DNA of 64,000 nucleotides from Flaccisagitta enflata (taxonomy: Eukaryota; Chaetognatha; Sagittoidea; Aphragmophora). The position numbers were made by a program, and so were the translations under genes. The notes under the pieces were generated by a model. It did not search any database. It worked only from the letters and a program-made list of their open reading frames with translations, and had not been told where the DNA came from. Where the stretch lies: NCBI GenBank assembly GCA_965153355.1, contig OZ231127.1:69688001-69752000 (forward strand). Reading direction: 5' to 3'. This document shows positions 11,161 to 23,848 of the stretch, piece after piece (position 1 is the first letter of the stretch; every line of letters begins with the position of its first letter).

Positions 11161-11264
11161 ACAAAATGACAATGAATTTGGCTATGTTTTCCTCATTGGT
11201 TGAATATGAAACACTGAAAAATATGTTGTTTGGTTATTTTCTTTGCGATAGTTATGTTAATTTC

Positions 11265-11266
<2 letters not shown>

Positions 11267-11328
<62 letters not shown>
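11267..11328. repeat. (CT)n microsatellite
   Basis: About 30 uninterrupted CT dinucleotides, followed by ATCGCC. Confidence 0.97.
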
Positions 11329-11331
<3 letters not shown>

Positions 11332-11762
11332 GCCATTTATCCCAGGGCCCCCTTTTCCCTTTCACAGTCTCACGTTGTTAACTTTAAGTCAATTATGAAT
11401 ATGCTGACTGATGCCAAAACTGAGATATTCCTGATGAAACTTTTTTTTTACCCGAAAGATTTTTTTGACCTTTGCTTCAATTTGCAAAGAGCAAAAATAG
11501 TCTCAGTTTCCGAAAGATTCTGAAAAATGGAAATAACTTTTCTTTTTTCTTGATGCTTGTTTGTCAAAATATTGCCGTTTGTCTGTCTGTTTATCTGTCT
11601 GTATGTCTGTATGTCTGCCTGCCTGTCCGTTATGCAAATGTTACGGTAGAACATATTGCAATTTAAGCAGTGCATGGTCTATGGTTCCCGTGTCTTTGTC
11701 CGACAATGGTTTACATGATAGAATTTAAGAATAGTTAGGAAAAGAGATCTTTTAGTCAGGTA

Positions 11763-12365
11763 CCGGGTCATCAGCCTGAGATGCCGGATAATGTTAAGCT
11801 TTTACTCTGAGATGCCACATATCACAGATTTCCCACTGATTGTCCCTTAAAGAGTATAGATTGACGTTTTTTGTATCAAAATTTCATCAAAATCGGTCAA
11901 GTAGTTTAGATTTTACATGTATTTAAGTAAAAAACTTATTTTCTGCCACTTCTGTTTTTTGATGGAAAGATGGAGGATCAGCATTTTCCCTCATTCTAGC
12001 ATTTTGCAATATTTGGAGCCAGAGACACATGATTAGTCCTAAATAAAAGATGATTTATGAAACTACATCAATTTTTTTTTCATACTAGACCGTTGATATG
12101 TTCCCAGCTCTAGCTGTTCAAAAAAAAAGAGAAATTTGAAACTGTTCTCTTTCATGACTTTTATTGAAAATTCTGCAATTGAGAGAAAATTAGTTTTTAC
12201 TTCAAAAGCTTGTAAAATCTAAACTACTTGACCGATTTTGATGATATTTTGATACAAAAAACGTCTATCTATGCTCTTTAAGACACAATCAGTATGAAAT
12301 CCAAGATATGTGGCATCTCCGAGTAAAAGCTTAACAGAATCCGGCATCTCAGGCTGATGACCCGG
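11763..12365. mobile_element. TA-flanked inverted-repeat element (family D, copy 1)
   Basis: Both ends read CCGGGTCATCAGCCTGAGAT inward, and the similarity continues for about 180 bp (11763-11940 against 12190-12365) through 'gtaaaatctaaactacttgacc'. TA lies immediately outside each end (11761-11762 and 12366-12367), the target duplication typical of Tc1/mariner-superfamily insertions. There is no coding sequence. A second copy lies at 38861-40058. Confidence 0.85.
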
Positions 12366-12369
12366 TAAC

Positions 12370-13010
12370 AAAGTTTTAAAACCGAGAGCTCGAATTCATG
12401 CCTAGAGGTAAAGAAATGATAGTCTCGCAGAGATCATCAGCTCTTTCGGGTACCTGCCCCTCTCACTACCATATTCTTGCCACTGCCATACTCCTGCCCA
12501 AGCTCCAAAACTATCTCCGATCTCTCAGTTTTCCTCCGTATCTGTCTCTGCCTGTCAGTCTGACTGTCTGTCTGTCAGTCTCTTTTTTTTAATCTGTCTG
12601 TATAACTTTGACTCTCTCTCTCTCTCTCTCTCTCATATTCCTTTCCATTCATCCATCCTCTCTCCTCTGATTCCCTCTCTTTCCCATTCCTTCCTTCCTG
12701 CCACTCTGGATCTGTTCTTTGGAGCGGGTAGCTGCCAAATGAAATCGCGCCCAGGGCTAAATTCCACGTGTTCCTGTCGACTTTTATTAAAAGTTTAAAG
12801 AAGAAGGAAAAAAGGTTATTTTTTCGCAATTTCGTCATTCAGAATTTCTGGGCGCTGATTAAATGATTAAACTCTTTCGACTTAAAAAAAATAAAAGCAC
12901 AACCCCCGCGGGCAACACGGAAGTTTGTTTTTGGAACAAGATATTTAATAAAATGGTGTGATTTTTATTTTTTCTTCTCTGAACTGACCGGGATGTAGAT
13001 TACTTTCTGT
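12370..13010. other. Intergenic
   Basis: Contains a 'gtctgtctgtcagtct' stretch and a short CT tract (12611-12634). Nothing else was recognised. Confidence 0.4.
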
Positions 13011-13011
13011 C

Positions 13012-13410
<399 letters not shown>

Positions 13411-13685
13411 CCTTTTGTGTGTGTGGGGGGGGGTGCGTGCGTAAGACAAAAAGAGAGACATACAAGGCAACACAAACATACAGAGGGAGGTCCCTTGAAA
13501 CCATTCTTTCTCACTTCTTAAGAGCAAAAACAAAAGAGGCACAGATATATGCATCCGGTCGATAATTATAATCCCAAACACGAGTCAAAATACACGAGCC
13601 TCATGGGTCTCACTGCATCACAGCCCTCACCCATCAGATTTTCAGAGAGCCTATGTCCCTCACTGCTGTTTGGTTCTTACTTTTT

Positions 13686-14148
13686 GGGCAGGTGCCCCAA
13701 AGGGCCGATGTCCTGTAGGACATAGGGGTGAATTTCCTTACGTCCGTCCGAACATCCGTCCTTCCGTCCGTACGTCCGTCCGTATGTCCGTACGTCCGTC
13801 CCCCCCCCCCCGATACTTCTCAATTCTCAATTTCCCATTGAATAACAAGGGAAAATGACCAAATGCAAATTTCTCATTGAATAACATGGGAAGATGACAA
13901 CTTGCAAACTTCCCATTGAATAACATGGAAAATCAATAAAAAATGAAAAAGAAAAATGCGAAATTGCAAAAAAAAAAGAAAGTCTCATTGAATAACATGG
14001 AAAATTGACAAGAAATTGTAAAAAATACATAACTCCCATTGAATATTATGGAAAACTGCCCCAAAGACCTGAAATATGTCTTCTTAGGACGTAAGGAAAT
14101 TCACCCGTGTGTCCTACAGGACATCGGCCCTTTGGGGCCGCTGCCCTG
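13686..14148. mobile_element. Family A hairpin-capped element
   Basis: Left end GGGCAGGTGCCCCAAAGGGC, then GATGTCCTGTAGGACA (a near-perfect palindrome) and GGGGTGAATTTCC. The right end is the reverse complement of the same series, ending GGGGCCGCTGCCC. Inside are CGTCCGTC tetranucleotides (13741-13800) and an array whose core is CCCATTGAATAACATGG (about 5 units, 13841-14050), a core unlike that of other copies. Confidence 0.85.
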
Positions 14149-15755
14149 CTCTCACTCCACTTCTTTAGTTGATCACTCCAGGCAGGGTATCGGGTACTGC
14201 TGACCATGTGCAATCCTTGCATGACTTGTTAGCCTTTAACCCTTCAATGACCAATGGTCCTCAATTACTCTCATTCCTCACCCTTCAGAGTACAATAATC
14301 AATGTGCCTCACTACCGTTCAGAAAGTCAATGAGCCTCAATGCCTCTTAGTCTCAATCCTCACTCCTCACCTAGTATCGTACAAAGAAACTCGAAGGGCG
14401 GCACTTCAATCGGGAATTGATTCGGTCCAACGCGACTGAGAAATTCCTTAGAAGCACATCAACAACAACACAAGCCAAGAAATTCTTCTCCCCTTTCTTT
14501 AACACACAAAAACAGACACAAACACTGTTCTAACCTTCCCTTTCTGGGTGAAGGAATATCTCTTCGTATTGTGCATCACCGTTTCGCTTACTTGTTTAAT
14601 AAAAATCTTACTGTCTTTCTTTTTTTCCTTCCCTTCTGTTTCCTCTTTCTTTCTCTTCCATTAGGTACCATCGTGCCTCCTGCCCCTCTGCCCCTGGCCT
14701 CGCTACCCCGCAATCTGTATGTCTGCACACAAAGCGAAAAGATACTGCAGCTGCAATATTCTAAACTTCGCGTGCGTCAGAATTTATGGAGAACGTATGG
14801 ATGGTCGGTCTGTCGGTTGGTCGCACGGTCAGTCAATCTGTGAACAAGCAAGCTACTTCGCGGGTTTTGTATCAAAATCTCTTCCCGAAACGGAAGACAG
14901 ACAATCACAAAGACAGACTAACCCAAAGACAGACTAACCATCACAGTCTCGTTCTTTTTGAAGTGCTCCGATAAGGAATCTACACAAAGAGGCAACCTTT
15001 GTCGATTGATATTGACAATCGTTCTTAACCCAGTTATGCTAAGGATGGTTCACTTCTTATCACTTGGGACTCTTTTCAACACGCCTAAACTTTTTTTCCT
15101 TCATTGATACCTTCCTCATCAACCGTGAAGACAATGACGTACTTCATTCTGTATTGTAGGATAATAAAGCTCTTCATTCATTGCTGAAGGATTTAAAGTC
15201 TATATGGTTCTTGGTATTCTTTGCTAAATCTCTTACATGCCCCATGGGGGTCGCGGGGAAAAAAACTTAAGAGATTGAGATTCATAATCATCGAGAAAAA
15301 AAAGCTCTATACAAGGGCAGCGGGCCGAATGTGCTTCAATCAGTAAAAAAGAAAATATTGAGTTTTTTTTTTTATGCGTTCACGCATCTCCATAGGTTTG
15401 GCTGTTGGTAGTTTGAAACTTCATGAATTGATGCAATGACATAGTAAACCAGTTAATCAGTGACAGCGTTACTAGAGGACGTTGATGTATTGACAAACCG
15501 TCAGGGTGAGTATTCCTTGTGTTTACACGGAAACTCCTTTACTTTTAAAGTAATTTAAATCGAACACTTTCATGCCTGACTCTGGCTGACTGCTATCATA
15601 TTGTAAAAAGAAAATCTGTTTCCAAGAAAAAAAATCATAAACCTTGAGGGTCGAATATCATTGCAAATCTTGACTCCATTCTTGAATTGTCACAGGTATT
15701 TCGATAAGTATTTGATAGTATTCACTTTGTCAACAAGGTTCTTTTCCAATTAAAT
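14149..15755. other. Intergenic
   Basis: Weak 'aatgagcctcaat' repeats at 14220-14370, a family-B-like fragment with GGTCGGTCTG near 14800-14840, and AT-rich sequence. No supported gene. Confidence 0.4.
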
Positions 15756-16064
15756 TTGAGAGACAGCGGACACCGTCGGCCACAATCTTTCTCTCTTTCC
15801 TCGGCATTTCTCTGTTTTGACAGCTTTGCGTGTACATCTTTTCCCCAAATTCTATTCGACTTTCTTCTTCTTTTTCCCCAACTTTTTTTGGTTTCTAACC
15901 ATCTGCAAAGATATATACTTATATCGAAAGATGCGTAATGTGTTTCCCTTCTTATCTCGACTTTTTTTTCATTACTTTTCTCAATTTTGTGTATCTGGCT
16001 TTTATTTCTTTGCGAGTACTGAGGAGAGAGAGAGAGACTTTTCTTGCCTCAGGCAAATATCAAA

Positions 16065-16065
<1 letters not shown>

Positions 16066-16152
<87 letters not shown>
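16066..16152. repeat. (GA)n microsatellite
   Basis: Pure GA dinucleotides for over 80 bp, preceded by a short separate GA run at 16023-16037. Confidence 0.97.
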
Positions 16153-16477
16153 CAGAACAAGGCAGAACAAGACAGAAACAGACATAGAGACAGAAACAGA
16201 TGGAGAGAGACGGTATCTTCCATCTGCTTCATTCGGCAATGAAGGAAATTGGCAGAGCCAGAGATAAGAAAAGATATATTTCTATGACAAGTGGAACAAT
16301 ATCTCTCACTTTACCCAAACTGAAATAAATGGAAGCGGGCCTTGTGGATCTTCTTGACTATTTAGTACGCACACCACAACTAGTTTTCCATTCTTTCTTA
16401 ATTTAACCGAAAAAAATTGAGCTCAGTAAGAAATCTGAAATTGAGCTCAGAAAGAAATCTGAAATAAAGTTATTATT

Positions 16478-16640
16478 TTTTGGGCACAGAAAGGGAGGAA
16501 GCCCTGTAGATCATAGGGGAATCTGCCCATCCATCCGTGCGCACGTTTGTCCGTCCCCCCTGCCTCATTCTCAGAGCTCTGTCTCCTTTGAGGCCCAATC
16601 AGACCCAAATCCTGCCAAAAAGTCCTAAATCCAAACATAC
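16478..16640 (+). mobile_element. Truncated family A element
   Basis: The left end 'ttgggcacagaaaggg..gccctgtagatcatagggga' resembles the family A terminus but with the GC hairpin disrupted. 'ccatccatccgtgcgc' follows, then 'aggcccaatcagacccaaatcc'. No right terminus was found. Confidence 0.45.
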
Positions 16641-17071
16641 TATCTAGGAAATAAATATACGGACAACGGGAGAAAACTTAGCCTTTTCATTCACTGAATG
16701 AAAAATGTGTTCTTATATATCAATTTTCAGTCATTAAATAGTATTTTGAACTATCAAGTGTCTCTGTTTTGGGTTTTTATTGGATTTGTCTATGAATTTT
16801 CAACTTAAACTAGAGTATCCCTAATTTCTTAATAAGCAACTATAACATCATGAAATGAGTTTGTTTTTTTAGTGATATTAGAAAATTTTACAGCAATATG
16901 CTTCACTACAACCTTTAATTTCTTTAACAATCAAAAAGTATATCAAAAATGAGGCCAAGCCGAATGATTTTGGTCAATCCGTTTAGATTTAAGAGCTTTT
17001 TCAATGAAGGTTGGTCTATGAAAATTTGTTTTTTAAATAAGATTTTGGTAAAATGACTATTTTTCTTCATA

Positions 17072-17248
17072 CAGTTGAACCCCGCTCTAACGGACCCGCC
17101 ACTAACGCAATTCCGCCTATAATAGATGCAAATTCATGGTTCCTTGAACTTGTTTCTTTTTATTTCCTATATTAGCTGTAACAGAATTCCGCCTATAACA
17201 GATAGAATTTGTAAGTCCCTTGAAATCCGTTAGAGCGGGGTTTAACTG
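17072..17248. mobile_element. Pogo-like miniature inverted-repeat element
   Basis: A 177-bp element with termini CAGTTGAACCCCGCTCTAAC and its complement GTTAGAGCGGGGTTTAACTG, flanked by TA on both sides (17070-17071 and 17249-17250). Internal 'aattccgcctataa' motifs repeat in direct orientation. Known: CAGTTGAACCNCG-type ends with TA duplications are typical of pogo/Tigger-related Tc1/mariner elements. It is too short to encode a transposase. Confidence 0.88.
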
Positions 17249-17249
17249 T

Positions 17250-17553
17250 AACTGCAATTTGAGCCTCAAGGCTAGAATTGGAGCCTCAAGGCCAGGATTA
17301 GGACCCTGAGGCTGGGATTGGGGCCTCGAGGCTGGGTTTGGAGCCTCGAGGCGGGGGGGGGACGGAGGAGGAGAAGAAGAAGAAGAAGAAGAAGAAGAAG
17401 GAGAAGAAGAAGAAGAAGAAGAAGAAGAAGAAGAAGAAGAAGAAGAAGAAGAAGAAGAAGAAGAAGAAGAAGAAGAAGAAGAAGGAGGAGGAGAAGAAAA
17501 TCTCCCATATGTGTAAGAGCATAGGTCATCGGCCCCTTCGGGGCCGCTGCCCA
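17250..17553. mobile_element. Family A element, right part, with GAA core
   Basis: A 'gcctcaaggcNNgaattgga' array (17262-17350), then a GAA microsatellite (17360-17493), 'tctcccatatgtgtaagag' and the canonical right end CATCGGCCCCTTCGGGGCCGCTGCCC. The left terminus is missing and the pogo-like element abuts it. Loss of the left end by insertion or deletion is likely. Confidence 0.7.
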
Positions 17554-18473
17554 AAAGCGTCAGAGACACAGAAGAACAGGAATCTATTGCAAGTAACTTA
17601 AGGACGCCATGGATGGGTTCACCATCCCTGCACCCACAATAAAATTACAAATGATGGAACAATCAACAATTAAATGTCAGTCCGCATAGATCTGCTACGA
17701 TCTTTCTTCCGGCTGTCACTAATCGATGGCCGCCCTCGATGACAGTCTTGCAGGCCGAACTTCGGCAATATTTCCGATCGTCGATCGTCATCGATGAATG
17801 ACAAAGAACAAATATCGAGGAAATTACAAATCAGGTGACTGCATCGTCGTTGGCACTAACGAGAAAGAAGATGACGATGACGATGATGATAACAATGATG
17901 ACGATAAAGTAGAAATACTCCACCAATGTTTGGGCATGGTCAGCGGTGCCCTACTGTCCTAACATTCATATATTTTCAGGAAATTATTTGAGACCCATGT
18001 CCATCATACATTTTCATGTTAGAAAGAGAAGAGAAATGAGGACTGAGGTGGCTTCTGAAGAAAGTTTATCAACATAATGTCACAAGAATGACCTAAATAT
18101 GACCTTCATGATATGCCTATGCAGTTTGCAGTATCACTGTTAGATATTAATGATAACATCAATTTGGAATGATAGCAATGTCACACCTGCCTTGGCAATC
18201 TCAATCTCAACTTTTAAAATCCATGTCTATTGCATCATTCCCCAAAAAGACTGTTGCTAACTTAAGCAAAATGACTAAAAAAACATGCGGGCCCCCAAAA
18301 TTCCGGTCTTTGGGACGGTGGGACCGCTGCCCTAAAACCAACAAACCGATGACGATAAAGATGACGATGATAACGATGATAATGACGAACGATGACGATG
18401 ACAATGCGAACGACGATAATGACGAACGATGGCAAAAGACAGACGCAGAACTTCCTTTGGCCTTGTTTGTACG
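17554..18473. other. Intergenic
   Basis: Includes a family A right-end fragment near 18297-18338 ('ggtctttggg..gaccgctgccct') and short GATGAC tracts. No supported gene. Confidence 0.4.
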
Positions 18474-18645
<172 letters not shown>

Positions 18646-18805
18646 AAGATAGAAATAAATCCTCGACCCGGTGGGCAAAGATCAACAAAGAAAGTTTTTG
18701 GTCCTCATTTGACAAAAGCAAAGAGATACAAAAAATGACGGAGGAGGGAAAAAATCATCGCAAAGAAAGGAGCGAAGAACAAAACGAGCAGAAAGGAAGA
18801 AACAG

Positions 18806-18960
18806 CTGAAAATGGATCTGATGCTAAAAACGAAATAAACAGAGACTAATAACTGAAGATGCATCTGATGCTAAAAACGAAATGAACAGAGACTTATAAC
18901 TGAAGATGGATCTGATGCTAAAAACGAAATGGACAGAGAATGATCACTGAAGATGGATCT
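18806..18960. repeat. 47-bp tandem repeat
   Basis: Unit starts CTGAAGATGGATCTGATGCT occur at 18806, 18853, 18900 and 18947, exactly 47 bp apart, with 1-4 differences per unit. The fourth unit is partial. Confidence 0.92.
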
Positions 18961-19190
18961 AAAATAATATCAAGAACGAAGTAAATCAAAATGGAACACT
19001 AGAGATGGATTATCGAAGAATTCACTAAAAAGTCATCGGATGAAATAAATGATGACGAAAAACAAGCAGGAACAAAAACAACCAACGATGAATTTCAAGG
19101 GAAAATCTCTTGCGTCGGTATGCACACGTTGGTACCTAGGCTTAACATATCAGAGATTGATATTTTGGCTGCAAAGGTGGTTGTTTTGAA

Positions 19191-19400
19191 AACAAGTGAC
19201 GCGGGGTCACAATATCGTTGCGGACGGGTGGGCAGCCAACCCAGATCCACATTCACACTTCCGCCCCACACACAAACATACACAAAAAGTATCCAATATG
19301 CTCATTTTTCCACATTTTGACTAGATCATTATAGACCAACGGACGGACGGACGGACGGACGTATAAAGCCTCTTATAGAGTTGCTCGTCCGTAACTAAAA
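19191..19400 (-). mobile_element. Family B hairpin element (reverse)
   Basis: Reads AACAAGTGACGCGGGGTCAC, then 'gttgcggacgggtgggcag', a GACG tetranucleotide run (19340-19362), 'ataaagcctcttatagagttg' and 'gtccgtaactaaaa'. The layout and strand match 61071-61309. Confidence 0.75.
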
Positions 19401-20052
19401 AAAATTGAGAGTTGTGGTCTAAAAGAGACAAAAAAAAAAAAAGAAAAGAACAAAACGCAAAAAAGGAAAAGTTGTCCCACTAGAATTATAAGGCAACTTG
19501 GAGGAGAGGGCAGAACTAAAATAGAAATGAGGAAATGACGTCGGTAAAACTTTATTAATAAAGATTTGAAACTTTTTGAAACATTTTAGTCTTTTGAATT
19601 TTTTTTCAGTCTTTAAAACCTCAGTGGTCGAGTCGTTTAAATGACAAATCGCATTCGTAAAACATGAAACAGACAAAAGAAATTGTAACATCGCGATCAA
19701 TTACGCACACCACGCCAAAAGGAATTTATTCGGCTTGCCTCAGTCGCTGTCGAAAATGTCTACAGAGAGAGATGGATGATAGTTATCGTTATGTAATAAG
19801 CATAGTTGAAAAAAGATATTACAAATACTTTTCCTATGATCTCAATTCTTGAAGTACGATGATTTCACTGAACGAGCCACCCGTTCATCGCTGGCCAATT
19901 CTATTTCATATTACTGCTCCTGCCCCATTGCCATGAATTCAGCCGTGGTGACTGCTCATCAAGAATCATCCCGTTATCAGAATGTTAAGTACCGTATTTT
20001 TTCTAAAAAGCGCCCTGGGCGCTTTCGAAATTAAAATATGACTTTGCTTTTT

Positions 20053-20562
20053 GGGCAGCGGCCCGGAGGGGCCGATGACCTATGATTCCACATAGGGCAA
20101 TTTTCTCCGGTTTCCGTTTTCCGTCCGTCCCCCCCTCCCCCAAGCCTCAAATAAAGCCTCTCAGACCTCAAATCAGGTCTTTTTGACTCCAAATCAGACC
20201 TTTCTGACCCCAAATCAGGCTTCTCAGACCTCAAATCAGGCCTCCCAGACCCCAAATCAGGCCTCTCAGACCCCAAATCAGTCCTCCCAGACCCCTGATC
20301 AGGCTTCTCAGACCCCAAGTTAGGCCTCTCAAATCCAAATCAGGCCTCAGACCCCATGTCAGGCTTTTCAGACCCCAAATTAGACCCTTCAGACCCAAAT
20401 AAAGCCTTTCAGACCCCAAATCAAGCCTCTCGGACCCCAAACCACGCCTCTCACACCCTAAATCAGACCTTTCAGAGCCAAAATCAGGCCTCTTTGCCCT
20501 CCAAACCAGCTTCTCACACCGGAGAAAATTGTCCTATGTGGAATCATAGGTCATCGGCCCCT
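20053..20562. mobile_element. Family A hairpin-capped element with CAAATCAGGCCTC array
   Basis: The left end GGGCAGCGGCCCGGAGGGGC continues through 'gatgacctatgattccacatagggcaattttctcc'. The right end at 20521-20562 is its near-perfect complement. The interior (20130-20515) is an array of 18-20 bp units around CAGACCCCAAATCAGG, about 18 units with substitutions. There is no coding potential. Confidence 0.9.
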
Positions 20563-20661
20563 CTCATAATCTCATTCCCACGTACACTAACTTAGGGGCA
20601 TCGGGTACCGCTGACCATGTAACGCTTTTGCGACTATTAACCCTCCAATTAGCGCCCCTTT

Positions 20662-20931
20662 ACAGTCTATGGACATTTTGGTATTTGTAGATATGTCAGC
20701 AGTTTGGTATATTTCAACCTGTTGAAATCTTTCATTCTGGCATATCTCAACGGGTTGAAATCTCTTATTTTGGCACATTTCAACATGTTGAAATCTCTCA
20801 TTCTACAAGATTAATATCAGTAGAAAGAAAGATTTCAACCCGTTGAAATATGCTGGAATGAGAGATTTCAACGGGTTGAAATGTACCAAACTGCTGACAT
20901 ATCTACAAATACCGAAATGTCCATAGACTGT
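20662..20931. mobile_element. 270-bp foldback element
   Basis: ACAGTCTATGGACATTTTGG at the left is matched by the complement ending CATAGACTGT at the right, and the inverted match runs almost to the centre, so the whole unit could form one long hairpin. CAACxxGTTGAAATC motifs recur in both arms. The target duplication is unclear. Confidence 0.85.
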
Positions 20932-21212
20932 TCATATTGTAGATAAACTGTCATTCAGTCTATCTTTTATATGAAAGGCTACCAAATTGCTGAATTTGAC
21001 TCAAAATGGAGATATTCATTGCATTTATCTATTTGAAAGTCTTTTAAAATAGTTCATTGTGTTGTTTTATTTCATCATTTTACCCAATGCTTCTGTCCAA
21101 ATCTCTCCTGAAAAGTTTAATACTAAGAAAAAAAGAGATGGGGGGGCGCTTTTTGGAGGGGGGGGGGGTTTTTAGAAAAAATACGGTATTACCCCTTATG
21201 ATTGTCTGTTTT

Positions 21213-21468
<256 letters not shown>

Positions 21469-21955
21469 CTGTTTCTCATTGAGAATCTTATTTATTTTTA
21501 GCCCACAGCCCATCTCTCCTCATTTTTCCCCTTCGTATCTTCTTCACACGACTTCCGGTCCATTTCCAATCATTCTGGTAGTAGAAAAAAAGACAGAGGA
21601 AAAAAATGAACAAAAACACATTATATACTATACAACTCGTCGTTGTTATTCTTGGCCTATTTTGATACATAAAAAACATCTTTACTTTAAAAACTCGAGA
21701 CTGATATTTCGACAGAGAGCAAAAAATTGTGTCTGAATCTACTTTTTTTCCCCTCTCACAGTCTCATTTCTGATTTGTTGAAATCCTACATCATTAGTCA
21801 CCGCCTGGAGTGCTATCGTTGGTGAATTTCGTGTTTAATGAATACAGAAGAGGGAAAAAAAGACAACCAACATGTGTTGAAACGATATAATAGACACAAG
21901 ATACCGACGCTCAAAGCTATCTGATCTATGTGATCTATCTGCAGTGATTGGAGAG

Positions 21956-22069
21956 AAGAAGTAGTAGAAGGAGAAGAAGAAGGAGAAGAAGAAGAAGAAG
22001 AAGAAGAAGAAGAAGAAGAAGAAGAAGAAGAAGAAGAAGAAGAAGAAGAAGAAGAAGAAGAAGAAGAAG

Positions 22070-22101
<32 letters not shown>

Positions 22102-22281
22102 GAAGAAGAAGAAGAAGAAGAAGACGAAGAAGAAGAAGAAGAAGAAGAAGAAGAAGAAGAAGAAGAAGAAGAAGAAGAAGAAGAAGAAGAAGAAGAAGAA
22201 GAAGAAGAAGAAGAAGAAGAAGAAGAAGAAGAAGAAAGGCTTAATTCGAGGCCTGATAGGCCTGATTGGGAGAACGGACAA

Positions 22282-22370
<89 letters not shown>
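21956..22370. repeat. (GAA)n followed by (GA)n
   Basis: A GAA tract of about 270 bp (to 22236), a 45-bp spacer containing 'ggcctgataggcctgat', then a GA tract of about 90 bp (22282-22370). The plus strand is almost wholly purine for 400 bp. Confidence 0.96.
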
Positions 22371-22373
<3 letters not shown>

Positions 22374-22925
22374 TAGATGGGGATGAGAGAGGAGGGACGA
22401 GGCGAGGAGGACGTGGAGGAGAAGAGGTGGAGAGAGGGGGGGGGGGAATTGAATCGAGAATCTTGATTCAATCACGAATTTAAAAAGAAGAAAAAATTCC
22501 CCACATTTTCAAATTCTGCTTTTTCTCTCCTTTCCCAAACATCAAATCCTACTCTAACGCGATCTCTACCTCGATCTCTTGCCCTTTTTTTCTGGAGAAA
22601 TAATTAAATCTGAATCCAGACTTGAAAAAAAAAGAACTATCGCAATTTGAAAAAAAAAACTTTTTAAGGCTCAGACTCTAGCGTGCATGCGCCTCGGTAA
22701 ATTCAAATATGTCCGTCCGTCGTGTCCCCCAAGGGGGCAACCACGTAGTTACGACAATGCTGGTAAGAAATGCTTGTGTTTGTACTAAATGCATGTAGTT
22801 ACGTGCATTCTCCCCCAATGTCTCTGTCGAAACTATGTGAACTCACTCACTTTCAAACTATGCTTAAATGACATTTTCTCTCTCTCTCTCTCTCTCTCCC
22901 GCTTTGGGCGATGCTTTGACCAAAG

Positions 22926-23070
22926 AACAAGGCCGTATACACGGCCAATAGTAGTTGAGGATGGGTGGGCAGGGGTGGAAATGCATGTTTTCACCTTTTC
23001 CGACTCGATTACCATGACGGACCAATGGACCAATGGACGGACAAAGTCTCTTATAGAGTTGTGTGTAACG
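22926..23070 (-). mobile_element. Family B element (reverse, diverged)
   Basis: Reads AACAAGGCCGTATACACGGCC (hairpin-capable), 'gaggatgggtgggcagggg', 'tttccgactcgatta', GGACCAATGG repeats and 'aaagtctcttatagagttgtgtg'. Confidence 0.7.
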
Positions 23071-23848
23071 ATGAGCAAAGGAAGACCTTGTTTTCTCCAA
23101 GTTGTATCGGTCCTTTATTGGAAAGTCAAAGTTCCCAGTCACTGCATGGACGGCTTGACCAAAAAAGAAATATTAACGATGAGCAAAGGAAGTCCTTGTC
23201 TTTTTGGAGTTGCACTGGTCCTTTCAGAGAAACAGAACAAGACAAAGTAATGCATTGCGAGTAGTTAAAACTTTGTTTAGATGATCAGATTGAGTATCTT
23301 GTAGTATCTACTCAATCATTTTTCCTTCACATAGTTACGACAGTCAAATGAGAAGCTGTTGTACAATTTTTCATGAAGTTCCGACGTCGGAACTTCGTTC
23401 ATTTTTTATGAACATAGTTCTGACTGTCGGAACTACCTTAATACTTCCCCCCAAGTTGTTCTTTCTCCTGTGTCTTTGTCAAATGTCAGATTATTGTCGC
23501 AGACAAACTGCATTTGACTTTTTTTATCTTTCGGAAATACGGCATGATTTCATCCAAAAAAAATAGAGAAAACCTGAGACGAACACACTCACACTCACAC
23601 TCGAATGAACAGCCGGACCGACCAACCCCTCTCATAGACGTGCTTCGGCGTATCTAAAGTAAACATCGAAATCATAGAATTATATATAGAAAGACAAAAA
23701 AGTTTGCTCCGACAATGTATTTATAAACACATACGGTTAACCAGAGCAGGTACGAAAAGAGAATAAACAGGTCGCCCAAGGGCAATATGTGGTCAGCGAT
23801 ACCCGTTGCCCTGCTTTGAGTGATTGTGAATTGCAGTGAGGGGAAGCA

